From assembly GCA_025529335.1 (NCBI GenBank), contig JAMYHX010000043.1, forward strand, positions 85,144-149,143: a DNA stretch of 64,000 nucleotides, in the 5' to 3' direction. Source of the stretch: Rhizopus sp. PT2906 (Eukaryota > Mucoromycota > Mucoromycetes > Mucorales > Rhizopodaceae). Position 1 is the stretch's first letter. The number at the start of each line of letters is the position of its first letter. The notes beneath the pieces were generated by a model. The model saw nothing but the letters and a program-made list of their open reading frames with translations, was not told the DNA's origin and searched no databases. A program made the translations under genes and the position numbers. Positions 22,959 to 34,593 of the stretch are shown here, piece after piece.

Positions 22959-24720
22959 TTATTGTTCATCTTGTTCAAAAAACCAGTCAGCTTGCAAAAT
23001 CAGTGCTTCAATCACCTTGCTCTGAAGGTCGGATTGCATAATGCCACTCAGCTCTCCTTGAACTGGCCGTAAGAGGCTGACTGAAAATATCAAGGCCAAG
23101 TTTGAAGCTTCCATCTTATTGATTTCAGAGTACGAGGCAACATGACTAAGATGCCGCATTAAATACTCCAAAACAATAAAATTTGGCTTTGGTAGGCTGT
23201 GAAGTACGGATTTGATCTGAAACATACGTTCTTCATAGTCTGATATTTCTATTCAAATTAGGTCAGTTTATATATAAGAAAATCCTTATCCTTTGTCTTA
23301 CTTGCTGCTTCCATAAAGTAGTCGTAGTATTCAAATGTCATTAATGGATTGCGAAGTTCACGGAAATAGAGTTTGAGTAAACCAGTTACTGCATTGATAT
23401 CGTGTTCATCCTTGAATGTGACATGTTCTCCTATTTAACTATGAATAAAAAAAAAAAAAGAATATCTTCGAGGGTTATCACATACTGTCATTAAATGCTG
23501 CTTTATATTTTTGTATGCTAGACGCTGGTCCAGACAGTCTGTAGATTCCTACTGATTGTAATCCCCTTGCCTCCACTTCTTTTATGCATGTTGAAACAAT
23601 ATAAGGTACATCACCATTTTCTTCCATTCGTAAATAACCTCCAAACACACTATTTTCTATCATGCAAATGAGTAATCAATCGGATTAAATTGTAACTACT
23701 GTTGATGTACCATCAGGTTGTGATTGAGGAGTAGGCATATGTTTTGGTTCCATTTTCTTTGAGTTTGCTTTCGTAAACCAAAATGGTCTCTTTTCTTCTG
23801 TATACTGATCTTTAGTCATTTTTCTGTTTACTTTCATATGGTCTTCATCGATTGACAGCGAGGTTAATAATCTCATGATTTCTACACAGAAAGAAAGTGA
23901 GCGAGTAGAAGTATTGGCCTGTTGACATACCTGTGTCTTGATTTTGACCTTCTTTACGAGCAATGAGTTCTCTCATGATAGCATCAAGCCAAAGAGAGAA
24001 ATCTTTGTCATTTTCAGTTTGAATGTATAGCTTTACTTTGTGCGGTGTTGATATGATGAATACGTACTTTCTTTTCGTGTCTTGTTTTCCAGCTGGGTCA
24101 ATGTTGCATGAATGTAAATCGAAACTGCCAACGGGTAACCGAGCTATCTTCTAAAGATATACACACAGATTTAGTTAAAAAGGTTATTTCAATTTTTGAC
24201 CCTCTTCTCACTTTGCTTTTTCCGTGGCTTTCCTTGTTATATAAGAGTAAAAATCCATTGGATAGCACTGCATAATAAACTTTCCAGGAACTCAATTTAC
24301 CACCTTCCTCCTTTTCAGAAATCATCTTCATTTGAATATTTCCTTTATGTCGAATCCATTCTGGTTGCAGTTTATCCAATTCCTATTTAATCTATTAATA
24401 ACGAGTTGCTTATTTATTTATTATTACCAATTTCTTTAATTCACCAGGTTCAAGCCTAGCTGTTACCGTGGTAACCAAGTCTGCCGTATCATCCGGTTTA
24501 TCCCACCGAGATTCTCCTGTGGATTCATTAAAGTAGTATATGGTTCCATCTTCATCTATTGTTCATCCAATGTTTTCTTCATTAACCTCTTTCAATTTTT
24601 ATTAATTGAATGAAGCCTTACTTTACCATATGCAGACTCCCAACCTTCAGGTAATGTTGTTGGTGTTGACGTTGTTATTGTTGTTGTCTGTTCCTAAGAT
24701 GGGGCATATTCGTCAGCATG

Positions 24721-24784
<64 letters not shown>

Positions 24785-25157
24785 TTATGTTACATACGTC
24801 TACTACTAATAAAAATAGGTTAGCATAAAATATACATATATAGTCTCTGTTTCTAGGTCTATTTTACCTTCTGTTGTTTCTAGTCTTATTCTATTTGCAG
24901 GAAAGAAACCAATTTGGTCATTCAATTCGCCTTTATGTAAACTTGTTTAATTGAGCTCAAGTATGTTTATATTCTTTATCTAACCTTCCCACCTATTAAA
25001 GACATGTTAAATGACATGCTTTAGTTATTATTATGGGTTATTATTACCAATCATCGTTATGCTTCTCTAATAGCTTAATTCTATCCCCTTGTTTAAAAGA
25101 TAATTCAAATTCACCTTCTGCTGTGTAATCCCAAACAGCTATAAGATATTGTGTCAT
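22959..25157 (-). CDS. SH3-WW-PH-RhoGAP protein
   Basis: CDS complement(join(22959..23248,23302..23430,23486..23656,23711..23881,23931..24150,24212..24382,24428..24555,24627..24693,24798..24805,24868..24930,24985..24992,25048..25157)), 511 aa. SH3 (about 3-58: AVWDYTAEGEFELSFKQGD, DDWWEGELNDQIGFFPANR), WW (about 77-107: LPEGWESAYDEDGTIYYF), PH (about 135-265) and RhoGAP (about 325-505: GIYRLSGPASSIQKYK, LLKLYFRELRNPLM, NLALIFSVSLLRP). The Arg finger is in IYRLSG. The layout matches the ARHGAP12/15/27 family, which switches off Rho/Rac/Cdc42 GTPases at membranes. Two exons are only 8 nt. The 24798-24805 micro-exon could alternatively be 5 nt. The intron before the WW exon contains a T59 tract. 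The start is 203 bp from the divergent RAX2-like gene. Confidence 0.87.
24723..24781. repeat. T59 homopolymer in a RhoGAP intron
   Basis: A run of 59 T (59 A in the transcript) inside the intron between the second 8-nt exon and the WW exon. It is the longest homopolymer in the window. Confidence 0.95.
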
Positions 25158-25360
25158 TGTTTAAGAAAAAGAAAAAAGAGCAAAACGCTATTTAAAATTA
25201 ATAAAATGGCTCATTTCCAGAATTGGAAATTGATCCCACTATTGAAATTGTTGTTTCTCTTTCTCTTTCTGCCCCCTTCTTTTTTTTTTTGCCTTTCTTT
25301 CTTTTTATATATTCTTTGACAACATTTCATAAAAGGTTGTCAATATAAAAATTTAAAGCC
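25158..25360. promoter_or_regulatory. Shared divergent promoter of the RhoGAP and RAX2-like genes
   Basis: Only 203 bp separate the two start codons. The interval holds CT-rich and T-rich tracts and short TATATA runs. Coordinated expression is inferred from the spacing. Confidence 0.55.
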
Positions 25361-28300
25361 ATGAAAAGACTACTATGGCCATTAGTATTGTGCTATTCTA
25401 TACTGGCTATAGAAGTGCCTACTCTTAGATTAGACGATATTGGTCAATTAGGCTTCATTGGCGACTATGTTGGTATATCCCCATTTGAAGATGCTCGACA
25501 AACTGAATCGATACCCCAAAATACTTCAGCGCTCTACATTCATCATAACAACCTTTTTACCCTATTTTCAACTATTGACGGCTCTATAGAGGCTTATTGT
25601 CAACTAGACAAATCAAATTATATCCTAGGCGGTCAATTTAATACCATTAATCATACACAATATAATAATATAGTTCAACTTAACCTAGATACATTACAAC
25701 TTACTCCTTTACAACAAGGATTAAATGGCCCTGTGAGGGCACTTTATTGTTTCAACCAATCCGTTTATGTCGGTGGTGAATTTGATAGACCAATGGGTGA
25801 TTCAGTAAATTACGGCCATACAGCATTATGGCAAGGAAATAAGTGGATACCTTTACCTTGGCAAGGCTTCAACGGCCCGGTCTATTCAATTATTCCAATA
25901 GAGCAATCATCTTCCATTTGGTTTGCTGGTCAATTCAATGCAACCAGTGATGGAAAATATACAAATCAATCATATCAACAGTCTGTCGATTTAATATCTT
26001 TAGCAGTAAGAAAAAAAAAGTATGCAAGGAGGAGGAAACTCACCCTTAAAAAAAGACTATAACTGCAGGGAATAGTGCGCCCAATACAGATCCATCTAGC
26101 GTCATTTGCTCACAGTCTCCCTGGTTACTACGAGGTGATAGTCCTGGTTACTGGCAAGCTTCGTTTCCATTTCCTATACAACCCTCTCTTTTTCGATTAA
26201 AGAATACGAATATCAATGGAACAGGCACTCGTCAATTTAGCATTATTTCCTTAGGATCCAATGATTACTTCAATCTCTCCTATATAGATCCAGCCACACA
26301 GCAGATCCAACATTGTTCAGAAGCTTGTTTACTGTCTAATACGAGCGACTATCAGGATTTTATTGTCTCAACTCCTTTAAGTACCAATGGAATCAGAATC
26401 AATATTGACAGTTGGTACGGTTCACAAGGTGGATTGGGTGGAGTACAAATATTTAGATCAGATACATCACTTCAACCTCATTTGACTTCAAGTAATACCA
26501 ACGGCAGTTGTTCAAGTACTCCAGAGCCTTCTTCGACATTTGCAATCACTGGCAACTGGACAGAGACTTATGCTTTTGGAACTTATCAAAATTTCCTAAC
26601 ATCAACGTTCCCTGCATCTCAACTTTCTTCTGCAGATGTTTCAGTTACTTATAAACCGTAAGTGAGAACCCCATTATCATCCAATCACTAGTTCTGACTT
26701 TTTTTTTTTAGATACATATCAGCACAAGGCATGTATAATGTTTATGCAAACACACCTGGTTGTGTAGGAACTAGCAACTGTAATCAGCGTACCAATGTTG
26801 AGCTTGCCATAGAACTTACACCTGGCAACCAGCAGCACATATCACTTAGCCAACAGAACTATCAGGATCAAAGAACATTGATCTATCAGGGCATTGTCAG
26901 CTCATCAACCGGTTCGTTTCAACCTACGATTACCCTCAGAATCAACCCATCCAATATCACACAACCATCGTCAGATACAGTTTCAATCATTGCAGATTCT
27001 ATCGAATTTGTACGAAATGATACCTACCCAACGCTTTCAAGCATCTTGCAGTTTTTCCCATTCAACAATTCCTGGTCTGCTTTACCAGGTATATAGTCAT
27101 GAACCATTATTGCTTTCCGTCTGATACTTAATGTTTTATAGATCAATTATCTATCGGGTCTACTGTAAGGACACTAAGCGCACATGGCGATACTGTCTAT
27201 ATTGGCGGTCAATTGGCCAATAGCTCTTATAGTAACATCGTATCTTACAATCATCAGCAACAAAGATTGATTCCTCCAAGTCAATCAGGATTAAATGGAG
27301 TTGTTACATCATCTGTAATCATAGGATCCAGTAAGTTTTATATATAATTCAATATTCAAACCATGCTCATACAGGTTTTTATGATTTTTAGAGCTCATCG
27401 TTGGCGGCAACTTTACTGATACTCAAGTCTCGCAAAATATTGGTTTGAACCATGTTGCTATTTATGATACCGAAGCAGGTACATGGTCCGCAATGAACCA
27501 AGTAAGTAAACAATAGCAATATAAAAAGGGCACGCAATAAACTAACTTGTATAAAAAAAGGGAGTCAATGGTACCGTGACGCATTTGTATGCCACAGACA
27601 ACGAAAGTATTCATCTATCAGGTCAATTCAATTATGCATCATCCATGCCTGTCTATGGTAACGCTGAATGGAGTCTTTCCAGTAACGCATGGGTACCCGC
27701 TTCCTCCTTTGTTCTTGGCCCTGTCACGTATACGATTCCTCTCAACTCAACCGCTAGTCTCTATTTTGGTAATATCAAGAATGCTCAAAGCTATTGGGCT
27801 ATGAACGCAGCATCCATGTCATCATCATCATCAAGTTGGTCCAACTTGATCAGCCAAGTTGACCCAAGTGCAACAATTCGCTCGGGTATCCTTTGGAAGG
27901 ACGACAGTGTGATCTTGGGTGGATCATTTAACCTGAACCAGACACAATATCAGGTTGTCATGTATCAACAAGGAACCTGGCAAGGTCTGCTGCAGAACAT
28001 TCAAGGAGATATAAAGACAATGTTGATTATTGATGACAAGTTATTCATGGGTGGTAACTTTACTGGCCCACGCAATATGAGCAGCTTGGGCATGTATGAT
28101 CTAAATAAACGCAGTCTATCTGCCGTTTATGGTTTGTATGGTAAGTCAATGAAGAAAGAAAAATAAAAACGATGACTTAGTTATTTTGATGTAGATGCCA
28201 ATCAAAGACCTGGTCAAGTCAATGTGATTCGCTCCAATGGACAGACTGTCTTTGTTGGTGGTGATTTTGACTATGCGGGGCTATTAAATTGTGGATGTGT

Positions 28301-29487
28301 CTGTAGTCTATCTATCGACCATCTTCAATGGGCACAGGTTAGCCAGAATAGCTTGGGCGGCACCGTAAATGATATGGTTGTTCAAAACAATGGAACTATT
28401 GTCGTTGCGGGCGATTTAAAGGTTGATAATACACCTACTCCTATAGCTCAACTTGGCAATAATCGATGGACGGCATTTACTGCGAGTGTATCTCAACCTC
28501 AATCACTCTTGTTGACGCCAGATGGTAAACAGTATATAATTTCTGGAAGGTAAGTAAAAGAACAATAAAGTAGAAAAAATATACTTATTGTTATGTCTAG
28601 GCAACAAAACACGAGCTACATCGGCTCTTGGGATGGCCATCAGTTTACAGCCTTAAACCAATCGAATCTTGATCCTTCTTCGACAATTCAACAACTACTC
28701 TATGTTCCTACGTCATCCAGCACTATGTTAATGGCAGTGGGACACATGTCTATTGATAACAAGAGCAGTAGCGCTGCACTCTATGATGGTTCGCAATGGT
28801 ATCCCACTGTACTCACTGCATCTGCGGATGGATCTGCAGGCAGTGTGAGACAGTTATTGACTACATCCAACTGCTGTTCCTCTTTACCCGAGCGCAAGAG
28901 ATACCTCTCTGTTCCAGCTGTTGTTCTTGTCTCTCTTGGTATTTCATTAGCGATCTTATTCTGTCTTGTAGCTATTGGCCTCTTGGTTCTGTTTCTTCGA
29001 CGTCGATACAATAGTCCGACGTATATTCCACCGCCTGAGTGGAAGCCACGAGATCAGACCGCGATGGGCTATACAACGGGAGCTACACTGCTACCAACCA
29101 GTGTGGACATGACAGATGCGCGACAACGACGATTCTCAAATACAACAACGACACTGGTGCCATTCAGTGCACTCTTGGCTGCTGCTCTGCGCCACAATGA
29201 TGAGCAACCAGCAAGCGAAGAGTCACCCAAGGTGTATTATGCCAAGTATCCATTTGAAGCCAAGGAAGTCGGTGAATTAGCATTTGGTGCGAATGCACCT
29301 ATTGTTGTAACAGATATGACAGACAATGTCTGGTGGATGGGATACATAGATGACGGTAAAAATATATATATATATATATTTAGAGTCTCTTGAAATTGAT
29401 CATTTGTATATAGGCTCAGGAAATGCTGTATCTGGTCTTTTCCCAAGCAATTATGTAACAAAAAGAAAACCAACAGGAATTGAATAG
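25361..29487 (+). CDS. RAX2-like cortical polarity marker with C-terminal SH3 domain
   Basis: CDS join(25361..26005,26056..26657,26712..27088,27142..27330,27392..27501,27561..28140,28195..28549,28601..29355,29414..29487), 1228 aa. Signal peptide (about 1-17), then many beta-propeller-like repeats of the type VYVGGEFD, IWFAGQFN, LIVGGNFTD and LFMGGNFTGP with numerous N-glycosylation sequons. One transmembrane helix (about residues 1055-1080, VVLVSLGISLAILFCLVAIG) precedes a cytoplasmic tail ending in an SH3 domain (KYPFEAKEVGELAFG, VWWMGYIDDG, SGLFPSNYV). Yeast Rax2 marks old division sites and cooperates with Rax1 and Cdc42/Rsr1 modules; in hyphae it tends to mark tips. The SH3 tail is absent in yeast Rax2 and gives a direct link to proline-rich polarity partners. 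The neighbouring divergent gene is a RhoGAP. Confidence 0.85.
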
Positions 29488-29520
29488 AAATGAAATATAT
29501 ATAATCTTTTATTGAATAAC

Positions 29521-30026
29521 TTAATTGATCCATTCATCAAAAGAATGAGGAGCGGTCATGGTATCATTTTGTTGTTGTTGTTGTTTCCCTGAACTAGGTT
29601 CGAGCTGTTGAGATTGTACGCTTTGTAGTTTATCATAGAGAGCCTGTTGAAAGCGCTCACGGAACATGGGCGAAATGGTCATCAATAAGTTTTCCATTGT
29701 TTCAAAGTTGTGTTCGAGATGAGCTTGTACATTTTGAGCAGTAGATAAAGCAGGGTCGACATTACAAAGTGGTGAACAAGAAGTGACCTAGATTCACTTT
29801 TTTTAATTCACTTTCCCTTATATCTTTTTTGCTCTCATTCTATTACTCTATAACCTTGGTCTGTTACTTCAATAACAATCATCACACCTTCAAGCAGGGT
29901 TAAATCAAGTCTTCCAATGTTATTAACCTCGTCTCGAACAAAAACAGTGGCTGAACCTGGAACAATGCCATAATCAAATTCTTTTGTAATGGCGTCCAGT
30001 TCTGCACTCAATGACGAAAATCTCAT
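29521..30026 (-). CDS. GSKIP-domain protein
   Basis: CDS complement(join(29521..29787,29847..30026)), 148 aa. The first exon gives SAELDAITKEFDYGI and LDLTLLEGVMIVIEVTDQGY; the second FETMENLLMTISPMFRERF and ALYDKL, the pattern of the GSK3-beta interaction protein domain (also part of CLU1). A short poly-Gln run and an SFDEWIN tail follow. GSKIP in animals binds GSK3 and PKA; in fungi the role is unknown. The phase-0 donor GTAATA is preferred over a later one because it joins the conserved ...GYRVTS... segment in frame. The stop lies 33 bp from the stop of the convergent RAX2-like gene, so the 3' UTRs must overlap. Confidence 0.75.
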
Positions 30027-30144
30027 AAGTTGTGTATGAAAAAAAAAAAGAATAAAAAAGAAAAAGGGAAAAAGATGGGGAAAATTAATTTTCCGACATT
30101 GTCTCTCTATGCGTGTGCCTGGATGTGTGTGTGGGGTATAAAGT

Positions 30145-31863
30145 TTAGTTTTTCTGAAAGAATTGAAACATGATCTTTCTGACAAAAGAAGATAGCACAT
30201 CTGGTTCTTCCTGATAGAATGACTATATATAAAATATGTAAATATATATAAATATAAGAATGGGTCCTTTTTACCATAATGATACCCATCGCAGTACTGG
30301 CCATAAGGACCTCAAAGTATTTCATCTTGAATATCCAATGATGAGAGTATGCAATCTGATAGAGACTATGGACGGCTTTGGGCAAGACATAGAGAGCTAG
30401 TTCACTACGTCTCTTTTTGTCTTCGATAAAGATAGACAAGTAAGAGCATATGAAACCAGCGAGACCATAGAGATATTTGGAATTCCACCGGCCAATGAGA
30501 CCCGTCTTGAGTAATTGACGATGCATGCAGATCTGATATTGATATACAGTGACAAATGTTGCCAAAAAGGCACCCGATTTAAGTGTGGCCTTGGTCGTCT
30601 TTGAGAGCATGCCAGTAGGGCTATGGGCGGGTCAATAGATGAAATCAACCTTTTTATAATCACTTACTCTTTTCGTAAATGTTGGGTTCGAAGAAGTAAC
30701 ATGGGCACAAAATGAAGTGTACCGTATACAGGTAAGTAGCTCTTGAATACATTGAAGAAACGCTCTATAGCTGTGAGGTTACAGCTATCTATCCAAGGAT
30801 GAAGAATTTCACTGAGGACAAAAAGGTTAAGAGGTGTACCCTATGTCTTTCTCTTTTACTTACCATGGTATGGCTGCTGGGTTCGGATCCAGTTGGCTGA
30901 CGACTTTAATGGCGTGAGAGGTAGGATGGAGATGCTGAATAGAATCTAGTGCAAGCTTAGGACTCACGGATATTCCACGGACATTAAGGTTATTCAACAT
31001 CAATGCCTCTTTTGGGCAACGTGCAGCTTGAATCATAAACGCATAAAAATCAGGTGGTAAAGTATCTGGTCTCATCTACCAAAAAAAAAAGGGTCAATTT
31101 ATGTCACCCATCATCTGTGAACCTAAATGAATTACTGTGTAGGCATAGAGAACTTGAGCACAGGTAAGGCCAAAGAGCAAAGCATCTCCATTTCTAAAGT
31201 AAAAGATATCCCTTGCCTTTCCTGCATTATACACAGCCTGCAATGCTCTACGAACTAATGTTGATTCAATGCCAATTATAAACTCATCATTGTTACCTGA
31301 CAAACAATTGTTGTGCAATATCGACACGACGTTCTTTTTTTTCAAAGAGGATACTTAGACCTGCAATAGCGCCACTGACGAGACCATTGAGACGATCATC
31401 CTTGTTTCGATAAATGCGCATGCCATTATTAATTGATTTCCACAAGAATGAAAATGATCCAAACATGGCAGCGAATCGAAGTGTATCCAAATTTTTAAAG
31501 GACGCATGCAGGATCATGGAGAGTGGTGCTCTGAAATGTTTTTTTTTTGGTCATGTAAATGAATGCAAGTTTAAATTATCTCTTACTTTTTTCTCAGGAC
31601 ACGAATAAGGTATAAACAGAAATTGACACCTCCTCTTACTCCATATCCCAAGATAAACGCTCCTAATTTAATAGTGAGTCTCCCCTCCAAGATATCATAA
31701 AGGACACTTTACTTGTGCCTCCCTTGACAGCATGATCTAATACTTGACTATAATTCTTGGGCCTTGGCCAATCTGCTGGATCAAATCTTTCTGAAGGGTT
31801 TCTCTTTAATTTCTCAACGAGACGTTGATAAGAAGAGGTTCTCGGTGGCTGTGTTTGAGACAT
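30145..31863 (-). CDS. TMEM135 homologue (Tim17-like transmembrane protein)
   Basis: CDS complement(join(30145..30222,30275..30620,30668..30811,30864..31075,31136..31247,31297..31530,31587..31662,31713..31863)), 450 aa, close to human TMEM135. It contains ILGYGVRGGVNF, LVSGAIAGLSILFEKKERR and later YGLAGFICSYLSIFIEDKKRR, two copies of a helix-plus-basic motif typical of the family, and CEILHPWIDSC. Several membrane helices are evident. TMEM135 works at mitochondria and peroxisomes in fat storage and organelle dynamics. All eight exons join in phase. Confidence 0.88.
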
Positions 31864-32214
31864 ACAAAGAGAGAGAGAGAGAAGAAAGAAAGAAAGAAGT
31901 GATGATGAGGACAAGGATAAAAAAGGAAAGTGATTTTGGGGCCAGTGACTTGATTTTACCCCAGATTCACGTGCCATGCTCAAGATCAACTCGTCTCTAG
32001 TTCATCGATAAGGCGTTTCCATAAAAGGAATGTACGTCTATTGATGTCACGGGGGGAGGGCACATATACACTTTCTAATACATGTCTGGTTGCATCATTT
32101 TATGCATGATGACATTAAATATTGTATGTACACAAAAGGTTGATTTATTAGAATCTATTATAATCAAGAAAGAAGGGATGAACCAGCAACCCATAAATAG
32201 AATGAAATGAAGAA
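31864..32214. other. Intergenic region upstream of TMEM135
   Basis: 350 bp with a short (AG)n tract and a GGGGGG run. It holds the TMEM135 promoter and the 3' flank of the F-box gene. No gene seen. Confidence 0.55.
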
Positions 32215-32849
32215 TTATGCAGCAATGGTAGATAGAGGTAAACACAGTTCGGTGATTTGTAGGGTATATGTTAAAGGTGCTGGTGCTAAGGAACTAATGG
32301 AATTTGTCTTGAAATAATCTTGTTTTTGTAACTCTGGAGAAGGTGGAGGTGTAGGTAGTCTAGTTAGCTCTGCTTGCACTTGACATAAATCATTTTTTAT
32401 ATCCATCTGTATCGTCTTTCCTTCTTTCATGCCTTTTTCTACTGTGATAACAAATGCATTCTTTGAACCATAGTCACTATTGTTCTTCCGTAAGAGTGAA
32501 CAGTGAATGGGTCTCTTGTGGTCAAACATGGTCTTTATCTTGACCGGATCCATCATGATGGAATAGTATGCCATTTTTGACACTGGATCAAATCGAATGG
32601 GCTGAGCCATAACTTGGCCAAGATGAATCTGAAATAAATAAGTATAAACAGATATCATTATAATAATGAATTCATGCTTACCAGTATGCCCCATTCATCT
32701 TTGCTGGATCCTCTTCTGATTCTCCTTTCAATTTCAGATAAAGCATAGGATTGAAGTAATTTACAGGTACGTTCTATGCGCACCAAATCCTTGATGGATA
32801 AATAACTTAAGATTTCTGTCAGAATTTCTGAAGGAAGCATCAAATCCAT
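32215..32849 (-). CDS. F-box protein, unknown substrate
   Basis: CDS complement(join(32215..32628,32682..32849)), 193 aa. The N-terminus MLPSEILTEILSYLSIKDLV...TCKLLQSYA is a clear F-box (about residues 4-45), which would bind Skp1 in an SCF ubiquitin ligase. The remainder forms a beta-rich region (MAYYSIMMDPVKIKTMF; NAFVITVEKG) with a TPPPSP motif and no recognised repeat. The substrate is unknown. Confidence 0.75.
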
Positions 32850-33936
32850 TTTGTAAAATAAATAATAATGATATGTGTGTGTGTATGAAAAAGAAAGGTA
32901 GAAAATAACAGGTTGTATTTATACTAAATCAATTGTCCTATCAAATTATAAACTCCGTTTTCTGTTTATCATATATGGTATACCTTATATATCCATTATA
33001 GCTCCGTTTTAAAAATAAAACTTTACCTTTTAGAGTAATCTTTATGGGTCCTTTCAATCGATAAGACATAATATATACAGAAAACATTAGCGTCATTCCC
33101 CCTAGCAACTAATCTCATTTTATTTTATCCTTTCTGTTTATGGGTATATCACCTTGTTTTTAAAATAAAAAAAGCACCTTTTAAATACATGATATTTTGT
33201 GGGATGACAATAATCTCCACACACTGATACATTTACATAAACACATACACATGCATACACACATAAAAAAGCACCCGATCCTATAGATTATATCTCTTAG
33301 ACATTGCTGGTATCGGCATTTTAATTTAATACTATAGCCCAATTCAAGGGTTCTCCTTTTTTTATTTTGTTATCGATAAAGAAATAATATGTGTGTTACT
33401 TTATACGTCAGGGGTAAATCTCAGCAAGAATAAGGTAAAGCCTTTTTAAGCATCTTTTTCTGTGTATTGTTTACAAACACAGTTCTTGATAATCGATTTG
33501 TTCTTTCAGGTGATAATCCACTGTTCAAATGTCGAAGACCCGCTTGCCATCTTTTATAATTACCATTGGCAGTGGGAAAGAATCTACAGCGGCTTAGTTC
33601 AAGGGTTTCTTTCTATTACATTTTAATTACCTTTTTTTAGCGCCTGAATGACTTTTGAGTTTATATGACATGCCTCTAGATCCAAATGGAATGGCTGACT
33701 TGACTGCATTGACTTTTAAGCTGTTATTTCTATTTGTCCAGTGTGTGTGTGTTTTATGTTCCTTTTATACCTAATGTATTCAACATGTTGATGCAAGGAA
33801 TTAAAAAAAAAGAGCAAGCTTTTAGAGAGAGAGAGAGAGAGAGAGTGGAGGGGGGGAAACAAAAAAATTAAAAAAAGTGACTGGTTTAGCCACACCTATT
33901 TTTTTGTTCTCTCTCTCTCTCTCTCTCTCCATTACA
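32850..33936. other. Intergenic region, no gene seen
   Basis: About 1.1 kb of AT-rich DNA between divergent genes. It holds promoters for both neighbours, a (TG)n stretch near 32876 and, just before the plus-strand ATG, an inverted pair of AG and TC repeats. Confidence 0.55.
33824..33929. repeat. (AG)11 ... (TC)11 inverted pair in a 5' leader
   Basis: (AG)11 at 33824-33845 and (TC)11 at 33908-33929 are exact reverse complements 62 nt apart, ending 7 bp before the ATG at 33937. A transcript spanning both could form a 22-bp hairpin. Confidence 0.9.
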
Positions 33937-34557
33937 ATGAACAGCCAAACAGTAGATGCCAACGTGATCAAAAGTCAATTGCAATCACTTGATCTATTAA
34001 AGTAAAGATATGTGTTGACGTACTATTACTTTATATTAAAATATTAAAGACAAAAGACACAGGCATTGATTGATGTAAAGAATACGCTTTTATCAAAGAC
34101 AGAACTATTAGAACAAAAGAAGGGTCTGCTGGAACAAATTAATACAGAAAAGCAACGATTGTCTAAAGAAAAGAGATTACTATTTGATATGCTTCAAAGT
34201 ATTCAACGTGATTTAGATTCAGTCACGGAAGTAGAGACACAGTTGACAAGAGAACACGAAGAATTAGAAAAGAATGTGACCAAGTATAGAATAGAACAAT
34301 ATGAACCACTTCAAGGTAAATGAATAATACAGGTCGATGATCATTTCTTATTAAACTGGTCTTACAGATGAGGTCAATGAGATACGTGCACAAAGCGGAA
34401 TGATCAAATTGCCGCATATCCAGCAGGAATTGGAGGCACAAATGGCCAAGTAAGGTTCAAACTCCATTTATTGATTTAAATAACATTTCTATATTATTAT
34501 AGATTATTAGAAGACAGAAGGATGAAATGGCAAGAGTCGAGCAACAGAAGGAGATAA
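33937..34557 (+). CDS. Coiled-coil protein, ZC4H2-like without the zinc finger
   Basis: CDS join(33937..34001,34050..34315,34368..34449,34503..34557), 155 aa. It is nearly all coiled coil, with heptads from about residue 15 to 105, followed by EQYEPLQDEVNEIRAQSGM and a short KLPHIQQEL segment, then KLLEDRRMKWQ. The order of a long coil, a Y-x-PL...LR...G-x-x-LP motif and a K-x-x-W resembles the N-terminal part of animal ZC4H2. The CxxC zinc finger of ZC4H2 is missing because a stop follows 11 codons later. Function unknown. Confidence 0.55.
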
Positions 34558-34593
34558 CCAAGTAGTACATATGCCATCATTCATGCATTTGGC

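Noticed and set aside
24606..24809. Plus-strand ORF made of poly-Phe
   Set aside because: Artefact of the T59 tract within the RhoGAP intron.
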